A stretch of 21,881 bases of DNA from JAWXBG01 sp034439875. GTDB taxonomy: Bacteria > Bacteroidota > Bacteroidia > Flavobacteriales_D > Sanyastnellaceae. The position numbers and the translations under genes were made by a program. Positions 1 to 7,214 of this stretch are shown here, in pieces (positions within the stretch are counted from its first letter, which is position 1; the number at the start of each line of letters is the position of its first letter). The stretch covers positions 1-21,881 of the forward strand of contig JAWXBG010000040.1 of the NCBI GenBank assembly GCA_034439875.1, given 5' to 3'. The notes under the pieces were generated by a model. That model had not been told where the DNA came from, searched no databases, and saw only the letters and a program-made list of their open reading frames with translations.

Positions 1-2
1 CA

Positions 3-494
3 TATACCCTAAGCGTTATTGATACTTTTACCAGGGAGGTCCTTGACCGTTTCACTGGATACTCTGTTCGGGCTGTAGAAGTACGGCAGCTATGGGAAAT
101 AATCATCCAACAACATCTTGAGCCAGCAGGTCGTGCCAGCTCGGACATCGCCCTTGTTGTCATAAGCTACAATGGCCCACAGTTTGTAGCCGATTTGATC
201 AAGGAATTCTTCAAAAACAATGGCATCAAACATCTATATACTCATCCGTACACTCCTCAGGAAAATGGTTACATCGAAAGCTTTCATGCTACAATGAGCG
301 CTTCAGTTGAGCGTGAGCATTTTGATCTTGACTCCCTAAAAAATCGCTTGCGTGTATTTTACAAGAACTATAATCAGAACAGAACACATACATCAACCAA
401 AGGATTACCACCTGAGATTTTCCGAAAAGCAAGGGAAAATGATTTGGTGCCTTCATGTATTGTCCCCAAGAAGGGTGTGAAAATCAAATTATGA
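3..494 (+). CDS. IS3-like transposase, C-terminal part (5' end outside window), probably inactive
   Basis: This is the catalytic integrase-core (rve, DDE) domain of an insertion-sequence transposase. The frame is open from the first bases, so the N-terminal part lies upstream of the window. The first catalytic Asp is visible in SVIDTFTRE (codon 21-23), and the catalytic Glu in NGYIESFH (codon 276-278). Between them IS3-type enzymes carry S-D-N-G-P-x-F, but here the motif reads SYNGPQF: the second Asp is Tyr (TAC at 168-170, one base from GAC). The spacing from that position to the Glu is 35 residues, as expected for DD(35)E enzymes. The C-terminal NRTHTSTKGLPPEIF segment is also typical of IS3/IS481-like transposases. 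Loss of a catalytic Asp should abolish transposition, so this copy is probably dead or dependent on a relative in trans. Family assignment is by motif only. Confidence 0.85.
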   Translation, partial: YTLSVIDTFTREVLDRFTGYSVRAVEVRQLWEIIIQQHLEPAGRASSDIALVVISYNGPQFVADLIKEFFKNNGIKHLYTHPYTPQENGYIESFHATMSASVEREHFDLDSLKNRLRVFYKNYNQNRTHTSTKGLPPEIFRKARENDLVPSCIVPKKGVKIKL

Positions 495-930
495 TACCCA
501 CTTTATGAGATACCCGGCATTCTGAGCCAGAGGGAGCTTCTTGCAAAAATAATTCGCGCGAAGGGCAACCATTTAAAAAGAAAAAGCGGAGAAATGACTT
601 CCTTCGCTTACAACCATGAGACGACCGTTTACACGTCGCCGTCGGTCGCTTCTTGCGTTACAAAAGAAGTCACAATTTTGTATTAAATTTGCTCAACAGC
701 GAAATTGTCCGAATAATAGGGGGTCAAGCCAATTAAGAGCTACCACAAGTTATTTACCAATTCAAGATTATAAAATACTTTGGACTACTAAAAAAAAGAA
801 ACTGGTGTAAATTGCCATGCAGTAAGCTCTAGTTCTTTCCGTTTTTGTACCGAACGAGAGAATGATTTAAGCCCTAGCCAAAACTTTAATAGGCCTGATA
901 ATCATGAATTCACTGTCCAATATCGTTTAT
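495..930. other. Gene-free stretch after the transposase, with a possible IS right end
   Basis: No convincing gene is seen here. The reading frame at 616-810 is Arg/Lys/Gln-rich, has no recognisable domain and has no homologue that I know. The stretch around 705-727 (attgtccgaataataggggg followed by tc) resembles the terminal bases of some IS3/IS481-type elements, which often end in a TGTCC...GGGGTC-like sequence. It lies about 210 bp past the transposase stop. The matching left end is outside the window, so the IS boundary cannot be proven. Confidence 0.35.
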
Positions 931-1333
931 CCCGCATTACGCATTAGGGCAATTTTTGTAGAATGCGTGCGGGATTCTCGAATCTAAGCGATAGAATACT
1001 GCATTCATCGGCAAAATTAGGGTGCAATTTTTCTATCGCGTGATTTGGGTTTATGTATCTGTAATAGTCCAATTCCATTTCACTCCATTGGTCTATAACA
1101 GCTACTTTGACGGCATTTACCACTTCATGCATGCAAGATGCTACAGCGCATTACCCAAAAAAACTTCCGATGCGCAGTGCAGCATGGACTATTTAATAAT
1201 CAGAATGGATAAACCCGAATCACGCGATGGAGATATCGGAATTCATAGGTCGAACTATTACTTTATTCCATCGTGTAGATTCGGGAATCCCGCAGCGCAT
1301 TAACCTCAAGATGCTTCAAATGCGCAATGCGCG
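931..1333. repeat. Composite inverted-repeat element with serial hairpins (copy A)
   Basis: Two arms face each other. The left arm (962-1052) and the reverse complement of the right arm (1211-1302) share long blocks such as tgcgggattc, cgaatcta and atcgcgtgatt. Each end carries a smaller hairpin: cccgca...tgcggg at 931-973, and gcgcatt...aatgcgc near 1296-1328. Each arm also folds on itself: CGATAGAA 989-996 with TTCTATCG 1031-1038, and CCGAATC/CGATGGA 1215-1231 with TCCATCG/GATTCGG 1267-1284. The centre holds a 15-bp imperfect stem (1059-1073 with 1087-1101) and a GCGCAT/ATGCGC hairpin at 1138-1186. The right arm recurs in reverse at 5391-5510, and the central hairpin recurs at 18742-18828. 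No protein frame in it looks real. It may be a MITE-like element or a structured RNA; I do not recognise the family. Confidence 0.75.
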
Positions 1334-1458
1334 ATAAAATATAGACCATAAAAACCTCCATAATTGCCTTTCAACAAAAATATTTTGGTTGGAAAGGACA
1401 GAAACATTTCCTTAGCGCAATTGTCTTAGTACTTCGTCGAAACCACATTAGCACTTCT

Positions 1459-4400
1459 ATGAAAAGTTCCCTTATTCTTTTAATCTCTCTACTACTTTCT
1501 ATTTCCAGCAGCGCACAGCGCATTCCAACTGACCAGTTGAAAGATTTATCGATGCGATCGATTGGCCCAGCGGTAACAAGCGGCAGGGTAACTGCAATAG
1601 ATGCCTTGGACAATGATCCCAATACTATATATGTGGGTACAGCCTCGGGTGGATTATGGAAAAGTGAAAATGGAGGAACTACTTGGGCTCCCATTTTCGA
1701 CAAACAGCCCTTACAAGGTATAGGGTCTGTGGCCATAGATTCCTCCAATCCTGATGTAATATGGGCCGGAACAGGAGAAGGCAATCCAAGAAATTCGCAT
1801 ACAAGCGGAGCCGGCATTTATAAAAGTATAGACGCTGGTCGCAATTGGAACATTGCAGGCCTCGAAAAGACTAAAACCATTCATCGTGTAATTGTCGATC
1901 CTTCAAATGGCAACAACGTCTTTGCCGGTTGCCCCGGTTCGGTGTGGGGACCCAATCCAGATAGAGGTGTATACAAAACAGAAGATGGCGGAAAAAACTG
2001 GATAAAATCCTTGTACGTAAATGACTCCACCGGCTGCGCAGACCTCGTTATAGATCCAAGAAATCCGAATAAACTTTTTGCAGCGATGTGGGAATTTGGT
2101 CGAAAGCCATATTTCTTCAATAGTGGCGGAAAGGGAAGTGGACTTCACATGACTTTAGATGGCGGAAAAAAATGGACAAAGCTCACAGAAAAAAATGGAC
2201 TACCCGAAGGAGAACTTGGCAGAATTGGTTTGGCCATTGCTCCATCTAATCCAAAAGTGATCTATGCCCTCATTGAATGTAAAAACACGGGCCTATATAA
2301 ATCTGCTGATGGTGGATTTTCCTGGTCGCTCGTAACAAAAGAAGGCGTTGACGATAGGCCTTTTTACTATCACGAAATTTATGTTGATCCATTAAACGAA
2401 AACCATCTCTTCTATTTGCACAGCATTTTTAGCGAAAGTATTGACGGGGGAAAAACTTGGGGCACTGTACTTCCATATTGGGGCGTTCACCCTGATCACC
2501 ATGCATTTTGGATTAGTGACACAAATCCAAAATTCATGATAGAAGGAAACGATGGTGGCTTAAATATTTCGCGCGATGGAGGTGCTAATTGGCAGTTCGT
2601 AAACAACCTACCACTCGGACAATTCTACCACATCAATGTAGATAATGATATACCTTACCATGTATATGGAGGTATGCAAGACAATGGAAGTTGGAAAGGA
2701 CCTGGCTATGTATGGCATGAAGATGGAATACGCGATGAAGATTGGCTAGAGGTCGCATTTGGCGATGGTTTTGATGTAGTCCCCTATCCGAAAGATTCGA
2801 GATATCTATATGCCATGTCGCAAGGAGGTAATGTGATGCACATTGATTCAGAAACAGGAGAAAATCGATTTGTAAGACCAGAACATCCGGATACTATCGA
2901 TCTTCGATACAATTGGAATGCTGCCATTGGTATTGACCCGCATCTTGCAGAAGGGGTTTATTTTGGAAGTCAATTTTTGCATTACAGTTCCGATAGAGGG
3001 CTATCATGGAAATTGCTTTCACCGGATCTAACAACAAACGACACCAACAAACTCAATCAAGCTCAAAGTGGTGGACTAACGATTGATGCCACAGCGGCAG
3101 AAAATTACTGTACCATCATTTCCATTTGCCCAGACCATAAAGATGCAAGTACCATTTGGGTGGGTACGGATGATGGCAATCTTCAATTGACAAAAGACAA
3201 AGGAAAAACATGGAAAAATATCTCGAAAGGCATTACGGGTTGGCCTAAAAATGGTTGGATAAGTCAGGTAGTTCTCGGTCCTTCGAACAATAAAGAAGTG
3301 TTTGTAGTAGTGAACAACTATCGTCAAAACGACTGGAAACCGTATCTCTTCTATTCCGCTGATGGGGGAACCACATGGAAAAATTTAGTGGATGAAAAGA
3401 AAGTAAATGGGCATTGTCTTAGCATAGCTCAGGATCACAAAGAGCCACGCCTTCTCTTTTTGGGTACAGAGAATGGGCTATATGTTTCGATTGATAGGGG
3501 AATCAATTGGACCCAATGGACCGAAAACTATCCATCCGTGGCTACACAAGATTTGAAGATTCAAGAACGGGAAGATGATTTGGTTATAGGCACCTTTGGA
3601 AGAGCTGCATTTGTGATGGATGCCATTCAACCATTGCGCGATCTCGCTTCGTTGGGTCCGGATATTCTCAAAAAGAAAATTCATGTATACGACTCTCCAG
3701 ATGCATATATGGCTAAATACACTAGACCTCGTGGACAACGTTTCCCAGCAGATCATCACTATACCGGCGATAACAAAGGGTCGGGAGTGCTCCTGCAATA
3801 TCACTTCACCGTAGACCCGGAAAAGAAGGAAAAAGACAATAACAGCTCAAATTCTTCCAAGAAAAAAGAAGCTGCCGTGGAGCCATCTGAAACGAAAGAA
3901 GACGAAAAAGACGAAAAAGACAAAAAAGAAAAAAAGGAGAAAAAAACAAAAATCACTATTCTGTCTATGAGCGGCGATACGCTTCGCAGTTTCGAACATG
4001 AACCAGATACCGGACTGAACAGGTTGAATTGGCATTTCGATACAAAAGGTTTTAACTGGCCAAGTCGCAGAGAACGAAATCCGGAAGAAATGGAAGAGCC
4101 CGGCAATGGTCCATCAGTGGTTCCTGGAAAATATAAAGTTGTATTCGACTATCAAGGAAATAGGGATTCCACAGAAGTGGTGGTACACAACGATCCGAGG
4201 ATTCCATTTAATACTGAAGCACAAGCGGATCATATGAGACTTTACAATCGCATTAAACAAAGTGTGGAACGCGCCGACAAAGGATTCGAGCAGTTGAAAA
4301 CAGCAAAAAAGACAATTGATTTGGTGAAAAAGAGTCTGACCAATGTAAACGACAGTCTTAAAAAGGATTTGCTTTCTAAGGCTGATTCAATAGCTACTCG

Positions 4401-4683
4401 CATTAAAGCGATTGAAGCATTATACATGACCCCGGATGGAGTAAAGGGGATTTCAGACTTAGAAACACGATACTCAGATATCATGTGGTCGTCGTTTTCG
4501 CATATTGACACGGGATCCTCTAGACCGGGAGGGAATGCTGAAATTGCCGTGAGCAAACTTGAGCAAGAAACAGACAAAATTGTTGAACAAGTCAATCAAC
4601 TTCTTCAAAACGATTGGGTCTTGTGGAAAGCAGCAGTAGACAAAATGGAAAAACCATTGTTCAAGGAATTTGAGAAATTGTAG
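1459..4683 (+). CDS. Secreted Asp-box (BNR/sortilin-VPS10-like) beta-propeller protein
   Basis: This is a large exported protein of 1074 residues, of the kind usually annotated as VPS10-domain or 'glycosyl hydrolase' BNR-repeat protein in Bacteroidota. Residues 1-20 are a signal peptide ending SSSAQ. About eleven Asp-box motifs (S/T-x-D-x-G-x-x-W) follow, from SENGGTTW (69-76) through SIDAGRNW (123-130) and TEDGGKNW (174-181) to SIDRGINW (677-684). This predicts one or two sortilin-like beta-propellers. Residues about 787-830 are a Lys/Glu/Asp/Ser-rich linker of very low complexity. A short beta-rich module follows (ITILSMSGDTLRSFEHE to VVVHNDPR, about 831-915), resembling FlgD/Ig-like domains, then a helical tail (about 917-1074). 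No T9SS sorting tail is evident. The substrate is unknown; Asp-boxes are structural and do not by themselves show an enzyme. The start is supported by the signal peptide, and there is no Shine-Dalgarno. Confidence 0.9.
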   Translation: MKSSLILLISLLLSISSSAQRIPTDQLKDLSMRSIGPAVTSGRVTAIDALDNDPNTIYVGTASGGLWKSENGGTTWAPIFDKQPLQGIGSVAIDSSNPDVIWAGTGEGNPRNSHTSGAGIYKSIDAGRNWNIAGLEKTKTIHRVIVDPSNGNNVFAGCPGSVWGPNPDRGVYKTEDGGKNWIKSLYVNDSTGCADLVIDPRNPNKLFAAMWEFGRKPYFFNSGGKGSGLHMTLDGGKKWTKLTEKNGLPEGELGRIGLAIAPSNPKVIYALIECKNTGLYKSADGGFSWSLVTKEGVDDRPFYYHEIYVDPLNENHLFYLHSIFSESIDGGKTWGTVLPYWGVHPDHHAFWISDTNPKFMIEGNDGGLNISRDGGANWQFVNNLPLGQFYHINVDNDIPYHVYGGMQDNGSWKGPGYVWHEDGIRDEDWLEVAFGDGFDVVPYPKDSRYLYAMSQGGNVMHIDSETGENRFVRPEHPDTIDLRYNWNAAIGIDPHLAEGVYFGSQFLHYSSDRGLSWKLLSPDLTTNDTNKLNQAQSGGLTIDATAAENYCTIISICPDHKDASTIWVGTDDGNLQLTKDKGKTWKNISKGITGWPKNGWISQVVLGPSNNKEVFVVVNNYRQNDWKPYLFYSADGGTTWKNLVDEKKVNGHCLSIAQDHKEPRLLFLGTENGLYVSIDRGINWTQWTENYPSVATQDLKIQEREDDLVIGTFGRAAFVMDAIQPLRDLASLGPDILKKKIHVYDSPDAYMAKYTRPRGQRFPADHHYTGDNKGSGVLLQYHFTVDPEKKEKDNNSSNSSKKKEAAVEPSETKEDEKDEKDKKEKKEKKTKITILSMSGDTLRSFEHEPDTGLNRLNWHFDTKGFNWPSRRERNPEEMEEPGNGPSVVPGKYKVVFDYQGNRDSTEVVVHNDPRIPFNTEAQADHMRLYNRIKQSVERADKGFEQLKTAKKTIDLVKKSLTNVNDSLKKDLLSKADSIATRIKAIEALYMTPDGVKGISDLETRYSDIMWSSFSHIDTGSSRPGGNAEIAVSKLEQETDKIVEQVNQLLQNDWVLWKAAVDKMEKPLFKEFEKL

Positions 4684-4710
4684 ATACATCTTTTGAATAC
4701 AACTCAAAAT

Positions 4711-4740
4711 AAAACCGCCCACTGAGGCGGTTTTGTTTTT
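4711..4740 (+). terminator. Intrinsic terminator after the Asp-box protein gene
   Basis: A perfect 9-bp stem aaaaccgcc (4711-4719) / ggcggtttt (4726-4734) with a 6-base loop is followed by gttttt. It lies 28 bases past the stop codon at 4683. On the minus strand the same stem is followed by ttttattttg, so it may also stop minus-strand transcription from the metal locus ending at 4873. Confidence 0.85.
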
Positions 4741-4872
4741 CCAAAAAATTGAATAATGCGTTCAGGTACAAATTCCTACTTTTTCGCAAAGGGATATCGA
4801 AATCCAATTGATCTCGAGAGACGCACAATGCTGTATGACCGACTCAAAAATGCACCATTAAATGATTTCGGT

Positions 4873-5373
4873 TTACTCCTTCTTTTCAACCAAATCTTTC
4901 GAACACTTTGGACATTTACCTGCCTCATGTTCGTGCACATCCGTATGCTCTGAGCATGTATAGTAAGAATGGTGTTCACGACCTTCGTGATCATCGTGCG
5001 ACTCTTCCTCCATCGCTATTAAATCCTTTTGACACTTCGGACACTTACCAGCCTCATGCTCGTGCACTTCGGTATGTTCCGAGCAAGAGTAATAGGTGTG
5101 GTGTTCATGACCTTCATGAGCCTCTTCCTCCATCGCTATTAAGTCCTTTTGACACTTCGGGCATTTTCCTGACTCGTGTTCGTGTACATCCTGGTGATCG
5201 GTGCAAGTGTAATAAGTTGAGTGAACATGTCCATCATGCTCTTCGCCGTCGGCATGCTCGTGGGTTTCAGTTTCTCCGGCTGGAACTGTGTCTGCGCCTG
5301 CATTTGTATTCTCCCCACAAGATGCGAATAGAATAGCGCCAAATAATAAAACTACGTACTTCATCCTTTTCAT
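4873..5373 (-). CDS. Lipoprotein with three tandem heavy-metal-binding (HMBD) repeats
   Basis: This is a 166-residue predicted lipoprotein. A short hydrophobic N-terminus ends in a lipobox, LFASC, with Cys19 as the likely lipidated residue. A His/Glu-rich spacer (about 37-51) follows. Then come three copies of Y-Y-T/S-C-x-x-H-x-x-V-H-E-H-E-x-G-K-C-P-K-C-x-K-D-L at about residues 54-78, 94-118 and 137-161. This matches the short heavy-metal-binding domain usually seen as YTCPMHP...PGxCPxCGM in metal-efflux adaptors. The copies are joined by acidic, His-rich linkers. The expected role is binding or buffering a soft or transition metal at the envelope. It lies downstream of the RND adaptor on the same strand, separated by 164 bp holding a dispersed repeat, so co-transcription is possible but unproven. 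The usual Met of the domain (CGM) is replaced by Lys (C-Q/S-K-D-L). Confidence 0.88.
   Translation of the reverse strand: MKRMKYVVLLFGAILFASCGENTNAGADTVPAGETETHEHADGEEHDGHVHSTYYTCTDHQDVHEHESGKCPKCQKDLIAMEEEAHEGHEHHTYYSCSEHTEVHEHEAGKCPKCQKDLIAMEEESHDDHEGREHHSYYTCSEHTDVHEHEAGKCPKCSKDLVEKKE
4891..5214 (-). repeat. Tandem coding repeat, three units of 120-129 bp
   Basis: The metal-binding repeats of the lipoprotein are also visible as DNA repeats. The block ctcttcctccatcgctatta occurs at 5002 and again at 5122, exactly 120 bp apart, nearly unchanged for the next 40 bases. The third unit is offset by 129 bp (gcctcatg at 4922 and 5051). High DNA identity between units indicates recent internal duplication or gene conversion. 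It is coding and in frame, with no spacer structure of a CRISPR array. Confidence 0.85.
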
Positions 5374-5390
5374 AATGTATAATTTAATCT

Positions 5391-5510
5391 TGCATTGCGC
5401 ATTGGAAGCATATTGAGGTTAATGCGTTGCGGGATTCTCGAATCTATACGATGGAACAAAGTAATAGTTCGACCGATGAATTCCGATATCTCCAGCGCAT
5501 GATTCGGGTT
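5391..5510 (-). repeat. Dispersed repeat arm (copy B) between adaptor and lipoprotein genes
   Basis: The reverse complement of this 120-bp stretch matches 1212-1331 of copy A with about 9-10 differences by eye, over 90% identity and essentially no gaps. Shared blocks include gagatatcggaattcat, ggtcgaactattacttt and cgcattaacctcaa. It keeps the arm's hairpin (cgaatc...gattcg and tgga...tcca) and the gcgcattgg...aatgcg end hairpin. It is a single arm without the facing partner or central unit. It sits in the intergenic gap just upstream of the lipoprotein start. Confidence 0.85.
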
Positions 5511-5537
5511 AAATGTAAGTTCCTTTTATCAAAATCC

Positions 5538-7214
5538 TTATTGATTCAAAAATATCATTTTCATTTGATATGAGCCTCCTGTTATTACAAGTTCTCCCTC
5601 ATTGAGTCCATTCAAAATCTCTGTGTATAAGCCATTGTCTCTCCCGATTGAAACGTACTCGATTCGAAACTTTTCTGCGCTTTCCTTCACAAAAACTACC
5701 GGTTTTCCATTGATCTCATTCATGGCGGCGTTCGGCACATATTGATTTCCGCTAGCACCACTTTCCAAGGCAAAAACTGAAACGAATTCTCCAATTTGTA
5801 AAATTCCCTCAGCGTTATCCAAACTAAATATTACCACTTGAGATTGATTCACCGGATTCAATCTTTCGACTACGCCATCCAATTTAACGCTGGACATTCT
5901 CGCATCCGTACATTGAGCCATAAATCCAGTTGCGTTGCGCACCGCTTCCATGTCTCCGTCAAAAACTTGTGCTTCAATTAAAACATGAGCAGAATTAGAT
6001 ACACTGAAAAGTAGTTCGCCCGCTTGCGCTGACCCACCCGGAGAAACTGAAAAAGGTTCTACTACGCCAGCAATGGGTGCTTTCAATATCATGGATCTTG
6101 AACCACCTGAAGCAAGCAATTTCCGATTCTCATCGGCAATTTGAAAACGTTTCATAGCCTCCTCCTGTTGTTTCTTGCTTGCGATGTCACTGATCAATTT
6201 TAAACGATCCACTTCCTTTTTTGCTGCCGCATATTCAAACTCTGCCTCATGCAATGCAGCTTGAAACGATGTTTGAGAAGCTGCATCAGTCAATAGTTTT
6301 ACCGTGGCCAACAATTGACCCTTCTCTACCCTTTGCCCTACTTTCACATTTACCGATTCGATCTGTGCGGTTTGAGAAACATGAACTTCAGCAAAACCAT
6401 TTGGAGCTGCAATGACTCTTCCCATAATCTTTCGCGCTGGCTTAAAAGAATCGGAGCGTATCCTCGACGTTAGAATTTCGAATAAAAACTGTGTCTCCTT
6501 TTGTATCGAAAATTCATCTGTCAACAAACTTTTTGCATTTGAACTAGCCCCATGACTGTGGTCGTGTCCATCGTCTTGTGCCTGCATTAAAGCCGGAGAT
6601 AACGCCTCTCGAGAGCTCACAACCATAAAAATAATCATTACAACCAATGTTCTCCGACCTTTTGCCCTATTGATAAAAAAGAACACAAGTAACATGAGCA
6701 CTACACCACCCAAAAAAGCAACCCATGGATTTTTGTACCATGCCTCTGTGTCCGTGTGCTCAGCTTCATCATGTGTGTGGCCACCCACAACCACATCTCT
6801 CAGAACCAAAGTAGCACTGCCCTTTGGTCCATCTAGATCAACATGAAAATCATAGTACCCATCCTTTGGAAAAGAAACCTTGAATTCATAAAAACCCTTT
6901 TCTTTAGATTTTAGTTCGAAACCCTTGTTATTCATATCCGGGCATCTCAATGTGATATTCAAACTATCTAAGGCTGCATTGGTCTCCATGTCACTGATAA
7001 AGATATTTAGTGTAGATTCTTCGTTCGAGTGAACGTCTCCATAACTAATCACCACTTCGTACTTTGACGATGTAGATTCGGCAATTCTCCTCAATTTTGG
7101 CGACTCTTCCATCGCTTCGGAAGAATGGTCGTGTCCACCGTGACTGTGATCATGATCGTCCTGCGCAAACATTGGCACAGGTATAAATATCAATAAGAAA
7201 AGTAATATTTTCAT
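5538..7214 (-). CDS. RND efflux membrane-fusion (periplasmic adaptor) protein with an extra N-terminal metal/His-rich membrane module
   Basis: This adaptor links the RND pump to the TolC-type channel. The C-terminal part (about 235-558) is a CusB/HlyD-type adaptor. Its lipoyl halves are around 275-310 (VNVKVGQRVEKGQLLATV) and 378-408 (LKAPIAGVVEPFSVSPGG), with a helical hairpin between them and a beta-barrel and membrane-proximal domain after. The gene is longer (558 residues) than usual adaptors of about 400. Residues 1-18 are a signal peptide (PMFAQ), followed by HDHSHGGHDH. A beta-rich domain of about 50-143 recalls FixH/YtkA-like modules, then HTHDEAEH, a membrane helix at 163-181, and a basic turn (NRAKGRR). 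A second hydrophobic stretch runs 189-200 and ends ALMQAQDDGHDHSHG, which looks like another signal peptide. The start overlaps the upstream stop by ATGA (7211-7214), supporting it and translational coupling. Confidence 0.9.
   Translation of the reverse strand: MKILLFLLIFIPVPMFAQDDHDHSHGGHDHSSEAMEESPKLRRIAESTSSKYEVVISYGDVHSNEESTLNIFISDMETNAALDSLNITLRCPDMNNKGFELKSKEKGFYEFKVSFPKDGYYDFHVDLDGPKGSATLVLRDVVVGGHTHDEAEHTDTEAWYKNPWVAFLGGVVLMLLVFFFINRAKGRRTLVVMIIFMVVSSREALSPALMQAQDDGHDHSHGASSNAKSLLTDEFSIQKETQFLFEILTSRIRSDSFKPARKIMGRVIAAPNGFAEVHVSQTAQIESVNVKVGQRVEKGQLLATVKLLTDAASQTSFQAALHEAEFEYAAAKKEVDRLKLISDIASKKQQEEAMKRFQIADENRKLLASGGSRSMILKAPIAGVVEPFSVSPGGSAQAGELLFSVSNSAHVLIEAQVFDGDMEAVRNATGFMAQCTDARMSSVKLDGVVERLNPVNQSQVVIFSLDNAEGILQIGEFVSVFALESGASGNQYVPNAAMNEINGKPVVFVKESAEKFRIEYVSIGRDNGLYTEILNGLNEGELVITGGSYQMKMIFLNQ

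Noticed and set aside
616..810. Plus-strand open frame of 64 codons between the transposase and the repeat element
   Set aside because: Composition is Arg/Lys/Gln-rich without a domain, signal or start context, and it runs across the candidate IS end; most likely chance.
944..1303. Open frames on both strands (944-1132 minus, 1022-1303 plus)
   Set aside because: They lie wholly in the inverted-repeat element, overlap each other, and their translation follows the palindromic DNA rather than a protein pattern.
4891..5214. Regular repeats that might suggest a CRISPR array
   Set aside because: Period is 120-129 bp, in frame, inside a gene, and the 'spacers' are conserved; it is a coding tandem duplication.
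4756..5336. Plus-strand open frames opposite the metal-binding lipoprotein
   Set aside because: They are antisense shadows; the minus strand carries a lipobox and three clear metal-binding repeats.
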